From an uncultured Treponema sp. (GTDB lineage: Bacteria > Spirochaetota > Spirochaetia > Treponematales > Treponemataceae): a stretch of DNA of 27,825 bases. Under the pieces are notes generated by a model. It did no database searches. It saw only the letters and a list, made by a program, of their open reading frames with translations, and was not told the origin of the DNA. Each line of letters begins with the position of its first letter. The stretch's first letter is position 1. Of the stretch, positions 1 through 8,030 are shown piece after piece. The stretch lies in NCBI GenBank assembly GCA_947167745.1, contig CAMVJE010000017.1:1-27825 (forward strand), in the 5' to 3' direction. A program made the position numbers and the translations under genes.

Positions 1-2
1 CT

Positions 3-599
3 GTCTGGGATATATTCGCTCCGATTTACGAGCAGGCAATGAAAAGTCAGAAAAACATTTACGATTTTCTTTACAAAGAAATTTCGGAGGCTGTAAGCGG
101 GAAAACTGTTCTGGAACTTGCCACAGGACCTGGAATGATTGCACGGCATATTGCTCACTCTGCAAAAAGCGTAGTTGCCACTGATTTTGCTCCAAAAATG
201 ATTGAAACTGCAAAAAAGTGCGGGATTCCGCAAAATGTAACTTTTGAAACTGCCGATGCAACAAATCTTTCTTATACAGATGATTCATTTGATGTGGTCG
301 TGATTGCGAACGCCCTTCACATTATTCCCAATCCAGAAAAAGCTCTTTCTGAAATCAGCCGTGTTTTAAAATCAGGCGGAATCTTGATTGCCCCGAATTT
401 TATTGAGCGGGAAAAAGGAAAGAAAAATCTCTGGCAAAAAATTCTTACTTTAGTGGGCATAAAATTTGCCCATGAATGGACCGCAACTGAATACCAGTCT
501 TTTCTTGAATCAAAAGGCTGGAAAATCACAAAAAGCCAGATTGTAAAAGGCAGAATCGATTTGCTTTATACCGAATGTACTCTAATATTGACAAAATGA
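3..599 (+). CDS. Class I SAM-dependent methyltransferase (5' end cut by window edge)
   Basis: The frame is open from base 3 (VWDIFAPIYEQAMKSQ...), so the ATG at 39 is probably internal and the true start lies before the window. The glycine-rich SAM-binding motif I is VLELATGPG. It is followed by the acidic end of beta-2 (VVATDFAPKM), a motif II region (DDSFDVVVIANALHII) and post-motif RVLKSGG. This is the Methyltransf_11/25 fold of small-molecule methyltransferases. The substrate cannot be read from the sequence. The next gene on the strand is enolase, which has its own promoter, so no operon link is evident. Confident in the fold, not in the function. Confidence 0.85.
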   Translation, partial: VWDIFAPIYEQAMKSQKNIYDFLYKEISEAVSGKTVLELATGPGMIARHIAHSAKSVVATDFAPKMIETAKKCGIPQNVTFETADATNLSYTDDSFDVVVIANALHIIPNPEKALSEISRVLKSGGILIAPNFIEREKGKKNLWQKILTLVGIKFAHEWTATEYQSFLESKGWKITKSQIVKGRIDLLYTECTLILTK

Positions 600-621
600 A
601 ATCAAAAGTATATCCTAAGTT

Positions 622-650
622 TTGTTAGCTATAACTAACTACCCTATACT
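622..650 (+). promoter_or_regulatory. Probable enolase promoter with an inverted repeat in the spacer
   Basis: TTGTTA at 622-627 and TATACT at 645-650 are separated by 17 bases. An inverted repeat GTTAG-N6-CTAAC (624-639) occupies the -35/spacer, the usual place for a repressor site. The start of transcription would be near 657, giving enolase a leader of about 200 nt. The promoter is read from sequence; the regulation is inference. Confidence 0.5.
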
Positions 651-753
651 AGCCACATTGGGTATTTTGCAAGTTTGCTGAGGAAAAGTTCCACTTCTGC
701 AGTGTAAGGAAATGCTTCAACAAGCTTGCTTTCTTTCGCATTTATGGAGGTTG

Positions 754-2182
<1,429 letters not shown>

Positions 2183-2192
2183 CGCTGGGAGC

Positions 2193-2280
2193 GGCGCGAA
2201 GCGTTAGTAAGCTTGCTTACTAATGAAGCGAAAGTGGAACCGCGGACATAGCGACCCGAAGCGAAGCTGAGGGAAACGCC
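2193..2280. repeat. Intergenic palindromic element after enolase
   Basis: Starts about 10 bases after the enolase stop. It contains a perfect inverted repeat 2204-2212/2215-2223 (TTAGTAAGC-TT-GCTTACTAA) flanked on both sides by the direct word GAAGCG. It ends in CTGAGGGAAACGCC (2267-2280), a word that recurs with one added base at 18663-18677, just beyond the 3' end of another gene. It has no U-tract and no coding signal. Confidence 0.6.
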
Positions 2281-2293
2281 ATAAAAGAGCATA

Positions 2294-2333
2294 AAAAAAC
2301 TGCCCGAGAGCAAAAGTTCTCGGGCAGTTTTTT
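2294..2333. terminator. Bidirectional rho-independent terminator
   Basis: The stem CTGCCCGAGA/TCTCGGGCAG (10 bp, 2300-2309/2318-2327) has an 8-base loop. It is flanked by six A on the left and six T on the right, so either strand gives a hairpin plus U-tract. It lies between enolase (+) and the ATPase operon (-), which converge, and can end both transcripts. Confidence 0.95.
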
Positions 2334-2349
2334 CTGAAGATTGAGTTAT

Positions 2350-2652
2350 TTAAAACAATCCTTCAAGTGAAGAAAGCATCTCCAAAATCTTCTCCCGGCT
2401 TTCGGCTCTTCCGTCAAAATGCTGGGCCAGCTCAGCAAGGCGGACAAAAAAATCCTGCATGGGTAAAAGTTTTTCCATGGGGACTTTTGAAGGATAGTAT
2501 TCAATCAAAACGCTCCCGGTCACAGGATTTGTCTCGATATTTTTGATTGCGTCAGATTTTGAGAGAATTGCGCGGGCTTTTTCAACTAAATCACTTTCCT
2601 TGAAAATCGGAGCCCTGAGCCGGACCCGACCCGGAAAAAAACTTGTAATCAT
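2350..2652 (-). CDS. HMA_2-like protein, FezC candidate
   Basis: 100 residues. The N-terminus ITSFFPGRVRLRAP closely parallels the start of the ATPase encoded just upstream (HHSLPGRLRLHYD). Both share the PGR(V/L)RL motif and neither has the CxxC of classic heavy-metal-associated domains. The middle (NIETNPVTGSVLIEYYP) fits the HMA fold's strand-helix-strand layout. The gene starts inside the ATPase stop (ATGA overlap, 2649-2652) with GGAG just upstream, so the two are translationally coupled. The C-terminal part is helical and lacks an obvious membrane span. In ferrosome loci a small HMA-domain protein (FezC) accompanies the P1B-6 ATPase; the assignment here is by analogy. Confidence 0.75.
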   Translation of the reverse strand: MITSFFPGRVRLRAPIFKESDLVEKARAILSKSDAIKNIETNPVTGSVLIEYYPSKVPMEKLLPMQDFFVRLAELAQHFDGRAESREKILEMLSSLEGLF

Positions 2653-4733
2653 AGAATGTTCTCCATGGCCTTTACGCTGATTCCAACTGTGACCGAATTG
2701 TGAAGAATTGCGGCAAGCTGTGGCGAAATCAGACCGAAGACTCCCAGCAGAAGCAAAGCGGAATTTACTTCTATTATAAAGGCGTTATTCTGATTGATTT
2801 TTTGAATTAAGCCCTGAGAGAGAAGTCGGGTTTTAGCCACATTGTTAAGACCGCCTTCACTTAAGACGATGTCCGCAGTGTCGCTTGCGATTGACGAGCT
2901 TCCTTCGATTGCGATTCCCACATCAGCCGCACTCAATGCCGGAGCATCGTTGATTCCGTCTCCAAGCATAATCACTTTTCCGCCCGCCTTTTCCTTTTCT
3001 ATCAGGCTGACTTTATCTTCGGGTAAAGCCTGTGAATACCAGCCGTCAAGACCGGCACTCTGGGCGATTTTTTTGGCCGCACCTTCGGTGTCCCCTGTAA
3101 TCATGACGCAGCGGCGGATCCCAGTTTTTTTGAGATTCTGGATGACTTCCCTCGCTTCGGGACGCACAGGGTCTCCGATTGAAAGCACACCTGCAAGTTC
3201 TCCGTCGTAAGAAAGATACAAAAGCGACTGACCAGTTTTTGCTGATTCAGACTGAATTTCGTGCACTTTTTCATCAAAGGGAATTTTTTCGTCATCAAAG
3301 ATAAAATGCGCGCTTCCAATCCGCACTTTTTTATCGTTCAAAGTTGATGCGATTCCGTGGGCCACGATGTATTCGACCTTCGTGTGATTTTCCGGATGGA
3401 AAAGTCCTTTTTCTTCGGCATAAGAAACGACTGCCCGACCAAGCGGATGGGGGAAATGCTCTTCAAGGCAGGCCGCAGTCTGCAAGACAAAATCCTCGCC
3501 AAAATCTTTCATGGCATAGATTTTTTCGACTTTGGGGTTCGCATAAGTGAGAGTTCCCGTTTTGTCAAAGATAATCGTTGTGGCTTCGGCGGCCTCTTCA
3601 AGATACTTTCCGCCCTTCACGCTGATTCCGTAAGATGCGGCTTCCTTCATGGCAGAAAGAACTGCAATCGGAGCGGCAAGTTTCATGGCGCAGGAATAAT
3701 CCACCATGAGAGTGGACATGGTTTTTGTGAGATTTCTTGTGAAAAGCCAGGTAAGGCCGGCCAGCGCAAAATTGAGGGGAACGATTTTCTCCGCAAGATT
3801 TTCTGAGCGGCGCTGAACATTTGCCTTGAGGTTCTGGGAATTGTCTATCATCTGAATGATGTTCTGAACCTTTGTGTCTTGTCCTGTTGAACGCGTTCGG
3901 ATTACAAGCTCGCCCTCGCTTAAAATCGTGCCCGCAAAGACACCGCTTCCGGCCTTTTTTTCCACAGGAAGACTTTCGCCCGTGATGCTGGCCTGATTTA
4001 CCATGCCCTCACCTTTTTCTACCGTACCGTCACACGGAATCATGCTTTCTTCGCGAACAATAACTAAATCATCTTTTTTGAGAGCCTCGCACGGAATTGT
4101 CTTTTCCTGGCCGTCTTCAAGAATGTGAACAGGCTCGTCAGAAATCAAAAGTTTGTGGGCAAGGTTTCCGTAAGAACCCCGCTTTGTAACTTCCTCAATT
4201 TCTTCGCCTAAAGTGAGGAGCATAGAGATTGAAGAAGCCGTGTTCGTGTTGCCGGTGAGAGCCGCAGTAGTAAGGGCTGTGGCATCCAGCATCTGGGTTG
4301 AGAAAATTTTTCCGTGGCGGAAGCAGGTTCCCAAGGCAGAGCCGAGTCGGGGCAGAATGTTCGTAAAAAGCAGGAACTGTCTGAGCGGAAGCGGGAGCAG
4401 TTTTTTAGCAAAATGATTTATCATCGTGCTGACAAAAATGCTCATGATGCTTTCTGTAATGGGAATCTGGGCAACGGCTTCAAGCAATTTTTCGTCATCA
4501 AGATATTTTGAGCCGAGAGCCTTAAAGAGATTTTCGATTTGGGACTGCGATATAATTGAAGAATCAAAGAGAATCAAGAAAGAGCCAAGATTCGTGTTGA
4601 CGGAAATGTCAGTGATTCCTTCCTGAACGGCGATAAGGCTCTGGGCGAGAACAGCCTGACGGGGAGAGATTTCGTGCAGATCATAATGAAGTCGTAGTCT
4701 CCCCGGCAAGCTGTGATGTACTGTGATAGTCAA
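2649..4733 (-). CDS. P1B-type metal ATPase, P1B-6/FezB-like
   Basis: 694 residues. Domains in order: an HMA_2-like N-terminus without CxxC (about 1-75), membrane helices (about 90-165), an actuator domain with TGES (251-254), a transport helix with SCAMKLAAP (347-355), the phosphorylation site DKTGT (390-394), the P1B His-Pro pair (429-430), the hinge GDGINDAP (591-598) and a C-terminal membrane pair. The TM motif is SCA rather than CPC/SPC. As I recall, this marks subgroup P1B-6, the group that includes the ferrosome protein FezB, which points to iron rather than copper or zinc. The TTG start at 4733 is chosen because GAGG lies 7 bases upstream and no ATG is available. It is preceded by the small protein gene and overlaps the HMA gene downstream. 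Confidence 0.9.
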   Translation of the reverse strand: MTITVHHSLPGRLRLHYDLHEISPRQAVLAQSLIAVQEGITDISVNTNLGSFLILFDSSIISQSQIENLFKALGSKYLDDEKLLEAVAQIPITESIMSIFVSTMINHFAKKLLPLPLRQFLLFTNILPRLGSALGTCFRHGKIFSTQMLDATALTTAALTGNTNTASSISMLLTLGEEIEEVTKRGSYGNLAHKLLISDEPVHILEDGQEKTIPCEALKKDDLVIVREESMIPCDGTVEKGEGMVNQASITGESLPVEKKAGSGVFAGTILSEGELVIRTRSTGQDTKVQNIIQMIDNSQNLKANVQRRSENLAEKIVPLNFALAGLTWLFTRNLTKTMSTLMVDYSCAMKLAAPIAVLSAMKEAASYGISVKGGKYLEEAAEATTIIFDKTGTLTYANPKVEKIYAMKDFGEDFVLQTAACLEEHFPHPLGRAVVSYAEEKGLFHPENHTKVEYIVAHGIASTLNDKKVRIGSAHFIFDDEKIPFDEKVHEIQSESAKTGQSLLYLSYDGELAGVLSIGDPVRPEAREVIQNLKKTGIRRCVMITGDTEGAAKKIAQSAGLDGWYSQALPEDKVSLIEKEKAGGKVIMLGDGINDAPALSAADVGIAIEGSSSIASDTADIVLSEGGLNNVAKTRLLSQGLIQKINQNNAFIIEVNSALLLLGVFGLISPQLAAILHNSVTVGISVKAMENIL

Positions 4734-4817
4734 GATTTTGCCTCGTGTAAACGGTCATTGGGCGGAGCAAAAATCTAACTTTCTATTTTTGAGATCAACT
4801 TTGCTCCGCCGCATTTT

Positions 4818-5054
4818 TTATGCCTTTGCATCCTCGGCTTTTTTTGAATTGTTGTATTTTGCCTCAGCAAGGATGTCCTGAGCGTCTTCTTTTACGCTTT
4901 CAGCGAATGCACATGCTTCATCTTTAAGCTGCAAGCCCTTTCCCACAAGAGCGGCACATGCTTTTTTGAAAGCAGGATTTTTTACTAAAGAAACTGCTGC
5001 CACACCAGCTGCAACACCAAGACCAAAAGCTATCCATTTGTTAGAAAATGCCAT
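4818..5054 (-). CDS. Small YtxH-like membrane protein, FezA candidate
   Basis: 78 residues. One glycine/alanine-rich span (about residues 7-24, GLGVAAGVAAVSLV) is followed by a long charged amphipathic helix ending in Lys/Asp/Ala-rich sequence. GAGG (5062-5065) lies 7 bases before the ATG. It is the first gene of the operon, 84 bases ahead of the P1B ATPase, and its upstream region holds three palindromic operator-like sites. The layout (small hydrophobic protein, P1B-6 ATPase, HMA protein) matches ferrosome loci, where a small membrane protein precedes FezB. The sequence alone only supports a single-span membrane protein with a GxxxG-like helix-packing surface. Confidence 0.75.
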   Translation of the reverse strand: MAFSNKWIAFGLGVAAGVAAVSLVKNPAFKKACAALVGKGLQLKDEACAFAESVKEDAQDILAEAKYNNSKKAEDAKA

Positions 5055-5074
5055 AATTTAACCTCGAATATAAA

Positions 5075-5124
5075 ATATAGCAATGTGATATAACAACGCT
5101 ATATATAAGATAACAATGTTATAG
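5075..5124. promoter_or_regulatory. Three operator-like palindromes at the ATPase operon promoter
   Basis: Three copies of a 17-bp palindrome lie in tandem: ATATAGCA-A-TGTGATAT (5075-5091), ATATAACA-A-CGCTATAT (5088-5104) and a copy with perfect core ATAACA-A-TGTTAT (5110-5122). Their centres are at 5083, 5096 and 5116. A perfect version stands at 6016-6032. Candidate -35 words TTGTTA (minus strand, 5116-5111 or 5096-5091) fall inside the array, so a bound repressor would block the operon promoter. Confidence 0.7.
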
Positions 5125-5180
5125 CACAAAAAAAATATTAGGACAAGAGATTGAACTTCAAGTAATTGTCTGGCACTTTA

Positions 5181-5344
5181 TTAGGGGATTTAGGGGCAGA
5201 GCCCCTAGGAGAATGGGGTGCGGCACAACGCCTGCAGAGCATAGCTCTTTGGAGACTCACTAAAAACGCTTCTCAAGCGTTTTTGCCCTGCTAACGCAGT
5301 GCCCGTTCCCTAAGTGTGACGCAGGGGAAAGGCATTTCCCCTAA
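5181..5344. repeat. Compound hairpin element between the TetR gene and the ATPase operon
   Basis: This fills most of the gap between 5125 and 5347. An outer 8-bp inverted repeat (TTAGGGGA 5181-5188 / TCCCCTAA 5337-5344) encloses a row of hairpins. These are TAGGGGC-AGA-GCCCCTA (5191-5207), AGAGC-ATA-GCTCT (5236-5248), a 10-bp stem AAAAACGCTT/AAGCGTTTTT with loop CTC (5262-5284), and CTGC-TAAC-GCAG (5288-5299). No reading frame of note was seen. The block 5231-5266 recurs at 18366-18401. Confidence 0.75.
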
Positions 5345-5347
5345 ATT

Positions 5348-5962
5348 TTATTGCTCAAGTTTAAGGACGCTCTGCCAGCCGGCTTCATAAAAATCATGAA
5401 TATTCTGGGCACATTTTATGCCTTCCTCAAAAGGAACATCGTGAACAATCAGCTCAAAAACCGCCGCAAATTCACCGGAAATAATAATGTGCTCAAGAGT
5501 CGGGTCAAAAGCATATGGTTCATAGCCCTGAGCTTCCATTTCTTTGTAAAAAATGTGGGTAATTTCTATTTCCTGTTCAACCAGATTGTGCAGAAAGTCT
5601 TCAAAATCAGTTCCCTCGCTGGCATTCAGAATCAGGCGGAAGGCATCCTTGTGATTGTAGGAATATTCATAAATTTTTACGATTCCCTGTTTTGAGAAAG
5701 TTGCCATGTTAGGCACCCACTCTCTTTTTGGAAGACTTTTGAACTGTTCAATGAGACTGCCGAAAAGATTGGAGACATAATCTGCATGTGGCTTTACCAG
5801 GGCGGAAAAAAGTTCTTCCTTACTTTTGTAATAGCCGTAGAATGCACCTGTAGTGACTCCTGCCTTTTTAACGATTTCTCGAAGGGATGCACCGCGGAAA
5901 CCTTTTTCTAAAAATTCGGCGGTCGCAATTTCGTGGATTTTCTGCAATGTGTTTTCTGCCAT
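5348..5962 (-). CDS. TetR/AcrR-family transcriptional regulator
   Basis: 204 residues. The N-terminal helix-turn-helix (about 5-50) reads IATAEFLEKGFRGASLREIVKKAGVTTG in overlapping parts, then AFYGYYKSKEELFSAL, the standard TetR recognition-helix block. The C-terminal ligand domain is helical and has no close signature. It is divergent from the ABC gene remnant, with a perfect 17-bp palindrome between them, and related palindromes precede the ATPase operon on its other side. It is therefore the best candidate for the shared repressor. No Shine-Dalgarno sequence precedes the ATG. A -35/-10 pair (TTTACA-N16-TATACT) ends 6 bases before it, so the transcript may be leaderless. Confidence 0.93.
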   Translation of the reverse strand: MAENTLQKIHEIATAEFLEKGFRGASLREIVKKAGVTTGAFYGYYKSKEELFSALVKPHADYVSNLFGSLIEQFKSLPKREWVPNMATFSKQGIVKIYEYSYNHKDAFRLILNASEGTDFEDFLHNLVEQEIEITHIFYKEMEAQGYEPYAFDPTLEHIIISGEFAAVFELIVHDVPFEEGIKCAQNIHDFYEAGWQSVLKLEQ

Positions 5963-5968
5963 AAGAAA

Positions 5969-5996
5969 AGTATATGATTAAAAGAAGATTTGTAAA
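5969..5996 (-). promoter_or_regulatory. Candidate leaderless promoter of the TetR gene
   Basis: On the minus strand TTTACA (5996-5991) and TATACT (5974-5969) are 16 bases apart. The start codon begins at 5962, so transcription would start at or next to the A of ATG. Confidence 0.5.
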
Positions 5997-6006
5997 AGTA
6001 CTTGTA

Positions 6007-6035
6007 TTGACAAAAATATAACAGTGTTATATAAC
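6007..6035 (+). promoter_or_regulatory. ABC gene promoter with a perfect operator palindrome
   Basis: TTGACA (6007-6012), 17 bases, then TATAAC (6030-6035). The perfect palindrome ATATAACA-G-TGTTATAT (6016-6032) fills the spacer and enters the -10 box. A second inverted repeat GTTAG-N6-CTAAC (6043-6058) lies where the transcript would begin; the same arms and spacing occur in the enolase promoter. AGGAG (6062-6066) is the ribosome-binding site for the ATG at 6076. Confidence 0.75.
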
Positions 6036-6075
6036 CAATTTAGTTAGATTTAGCTAACATCAGGAGAAATCAATA

Positions 6076-6931
6076 ATGTCAGAAAAGAAAAAGAAATCTC
6101 TTCTTACCTGGATTTTCACATTCGCTGGCAGTAAAAAGCCTGCCTACTTTGCAAGCATTTTCTTTGCCCTACTCAAAGTCACCTGTGGAATCGCCCCTTA
6201 CATTCTGATTGCAAGCATCGTGCAAGAGCTTCTTTCGGGAGTGCGGGACTGGAATCTCTATCTTCGCCAGTGTGCCATCATCGCGCTTTTCTGGGCGGGC
6301 AACGCATTCTTCCACATGATTTCAACCACGCTGAGCCATGTCGCAACCTTCAATGTTCTTGCAAATATCAGGAAAAATTTATGCGACAAACTCACACGAG
6401 TTCCGCTCGGCTCAGTCCTTGATATGCCTTCAGGTACGCTCAAAAATATCCTGATTGAACGGATTGACAGCATGGAAACGACGCTGGCACACATCTTACC
6501 TGAATGGACAAGCAATCTGCTTCTTCCGCTGGTAATGTTCGCCTACCCACGATGATCTGGCAAAAGCAGGCGTAATTTTTGGTGAAGTCGGTGGAATCAT
6601 GGACATGGTTGAACTTTCCCGCCCAGAAAAAGATGCAAAAAAGCCTGCGGACAATTCGATTGTGCTTCGTGATGTGAGATTTTCGTATAAGAAAGACTTT
6701 GAAGACTGTCACACGGATTCGATTTTGCTAACGCAAAATCAAGAAAAGAAAGAAACCGTACAAAACGGAGATTCCGTAGGAATCTCGAATCCGTGTGGCA
6801 ACCGCAACAAGGAAGGCGGTTGGTGTGGCAATGAAGTCTTACACGGAATCAGCATGACTCTTCCGCAGGGCTCTTACACCGCCTTTGTGGGGCCTGCAGG
6901 CAGAATCCTGAATTTTGCCCGCTTATTTTAA
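6076..6931 (+). pseudogene. ABC exporter (membrane-ATPase half-transporter), decayed remnant
   Basis: The intact N-terminus (MSEKKKKSLLTWIFTFAGSK, about 155 residues) is the start of an exporter membrane domain, with its first helices and a LSHVATFNVLANIRKNLCDKL coupling region. At about 6541 the frame breaks (..LVMFAY/PR stop). A second frame continues (THDDLAKAGVIFGEVGGIMD, then MVELSRP, IVLRDVRFSY, EVLHGISMTLPQGSYTAFVG), which is the linker and start of the nucleotide-binding domain. The middle of the membrane domain is missing. The ATPase stops inside Walker A: GPAGR replaces the expected GPSGSGKS, so no Q-loop, signature or Walker B remains. A hairpin module (6710-6822) is inserted between FSY and EVLHGIS. 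It cannot be a working transporter. It retains a good promoter and operator. Confidence 0.88.
6710..6831. repeat. Compound hairpin module inside the ABC remnant
   Basis: An outer 13-bp inverted repeat CACACGGATTCGA/TCGAATCCGTGTG (6710-6722/6785-6797) encloses GATTTTGC-TAAC-GCAAAATC (6721-6740), CCGT/ACGG (6756-6768) and GAGATTCC-GTA-GGAATCTC (6768-6786). A further stem CAACCGC/GCGGTTG (6799-6805/6816-6822) follows, bounded by the direct repeat GTGTGGCAA (6793-6801 and 6823-6831). The module carries no stop in the ABC reading frame. Confidence 0.85.
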
Positions 6932-7975
6932 ATCTTCCAAAGTTTTATTCTGGCAGTAAAGCAACATTCCGATTATCTTTGCGGCTGTCAAAAGCAAATC
7001 CATGTCTGCATTCTGCCAGATTCTGACAGTTGAAGTTGTATCAGCTCTTAGAAAGCCATAAAAAGTATTGCCATAGGAAATTTCTGCATAACATGTGGAA
7101 ACAATCATCTGCTCAGCAAAAGCCTTTGCCAGAGTATCCTGATGCACCGTCAAAAGTTGGTTTATATCATTGCAATAAAAAATAGATGTAGTTCTGTTTA
7201 CATCAAGAGACAAAAGAGAGTTATCGATATAAGAAAAATTCTTTCCGCGGGAAAGCGAATACACTTCAGAAAAAAGAAGTTCTCCCTTTCCCTGTACGCC
7301 GACATGATCAATCATGAGCGAAGTCGTAAAGAACTGGAGCAAATAAGGTATTGACTCCTTTAAATCTGCAGATTTTGCAAGAAGGTTAAAAATCGTATTA
7401 TGCATCTGCATTGAATTTGAGCTGGGCGCATTGCTTGAGTGAATTTTTATATTCTTATGCTTTTCGTCAAGATAAATGATGAAACAACTTCTACCCTTCT
7501 GCTTGCCCCGGTACAAAGCCTTATCTGCCTTTTCAAAAAGCTCCTCAAAAACCAAGCCATCCTTGGGGAAGCGAGAAAGACCTATTGTAACAGTAATAAA
7601 TATCGACGGATAATCAGGAACGGAAAATTTACCAAAACTTGCATGAATGTCGTGACAAATCTGCCAAACTTCATCGTATTCTACAATATCAGGAAGAATA
7701 ATATAGAACTCATCTCCTCCGAAGCGGCCAACAATTCCATTTTCTTTTACAGCAGTTTTTAGATTATCTGCAATAATCTTAATTACCAAATCACCTACTT
7801 TGTGACCATAACCATCATTTACATTTTTAAAGTTATCACCATCAATCAAAAGTAATGAAAATGGATGTTTTTTTTCGATAAGGAGCCGTGTAAAATCTTC
7901 GAATGTATATCGCTCGTAAGCACCAGTAAGAGAATCTCTTTTATCCTGAATTAAATCAAGTAAGGAATTATCCAT
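6923..7975 (-). CDS. Diguanylate cyclase, GGDEF domain followed by a GAF-like region
   Basis: 350 residues, soluble. The GGDEF domain comes first (about 12-170): DSLTGAYERY, metal-binding LLLIDGDNFKNVND (Asp45), the intact signature RFGGDEF (GGDEF 86-90) and ADKALYRGKQKGR. This predicts cyclic di-GMP synthesis. The inhibitory RxxD site is absent (Lys and Gly occupy the two key positions). Residues about 190-350 have a GAF-like pattern and may sense a ligand; this order (catalytic domain first) is unusual. The gene's 3' end overlaps the last bases of the ABC remnant on the other strand. No Shine-Dalgarno sequence is visible; TAGAAT (7989-7984) lies 8 bases before the ATG. Confidence 0.9.
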   Translation of the reverse strand: MDNSLLDLIQDKRDSLTGAYERYTFEDFTRLLIEKKHPFSLLLIDGDNFKNVNDGYGHKVGDLVIKIIADNLKTAVKENGIVGRFGGDEFYIILPDIVEYDEVWQICHDIHASFGKFSVPDYPSIFITVTIGLSRFPKDGLVFEELFEKADKALYRGKQKGRSCFIIYLDEKHKNIKIHSSNAPSSNSMQMHNTIFNLLAKSADLKESIPYLLQFFTTSLMIDHVGVQGKGELLFSEVYSLSRGKNFSYIDNSLLSLDVNRTTSIFYCNDINQLLTVHQDTLAKAFAEQMIVSTCYAEISYGNTFYGFLRADTTSTVRIWQNADMDLLLTAAKIIGMLLYCQNKTLEDLK

Positions 7976-8030
7976 AATAGTATATTCTAGCAGATTATTT
8001 TAATTTTTCCACACAATTTTTTAATTACGC

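Noticed and set aside
3357..3806. Plus-strand 149-residue frame inside the P-type ATPase
   Set aside because: Antisense to highly conserved ATPase motifs, with no start signal.
5075..5124. Fur box upstream of the metal ATPase operon
   Set aside because: The palindromes have ATAACA-N-TGTTAT form and match the site next to the TetR gene, not the GATAATGATAATCATTATC type of Fur site.
6541..6560. Simple sequencing frameshift in the ABC gene
   Set aside because: More than a base is missing: about half of the membrane domain is absent at the junction and the ATPase is cut at its other end as well.
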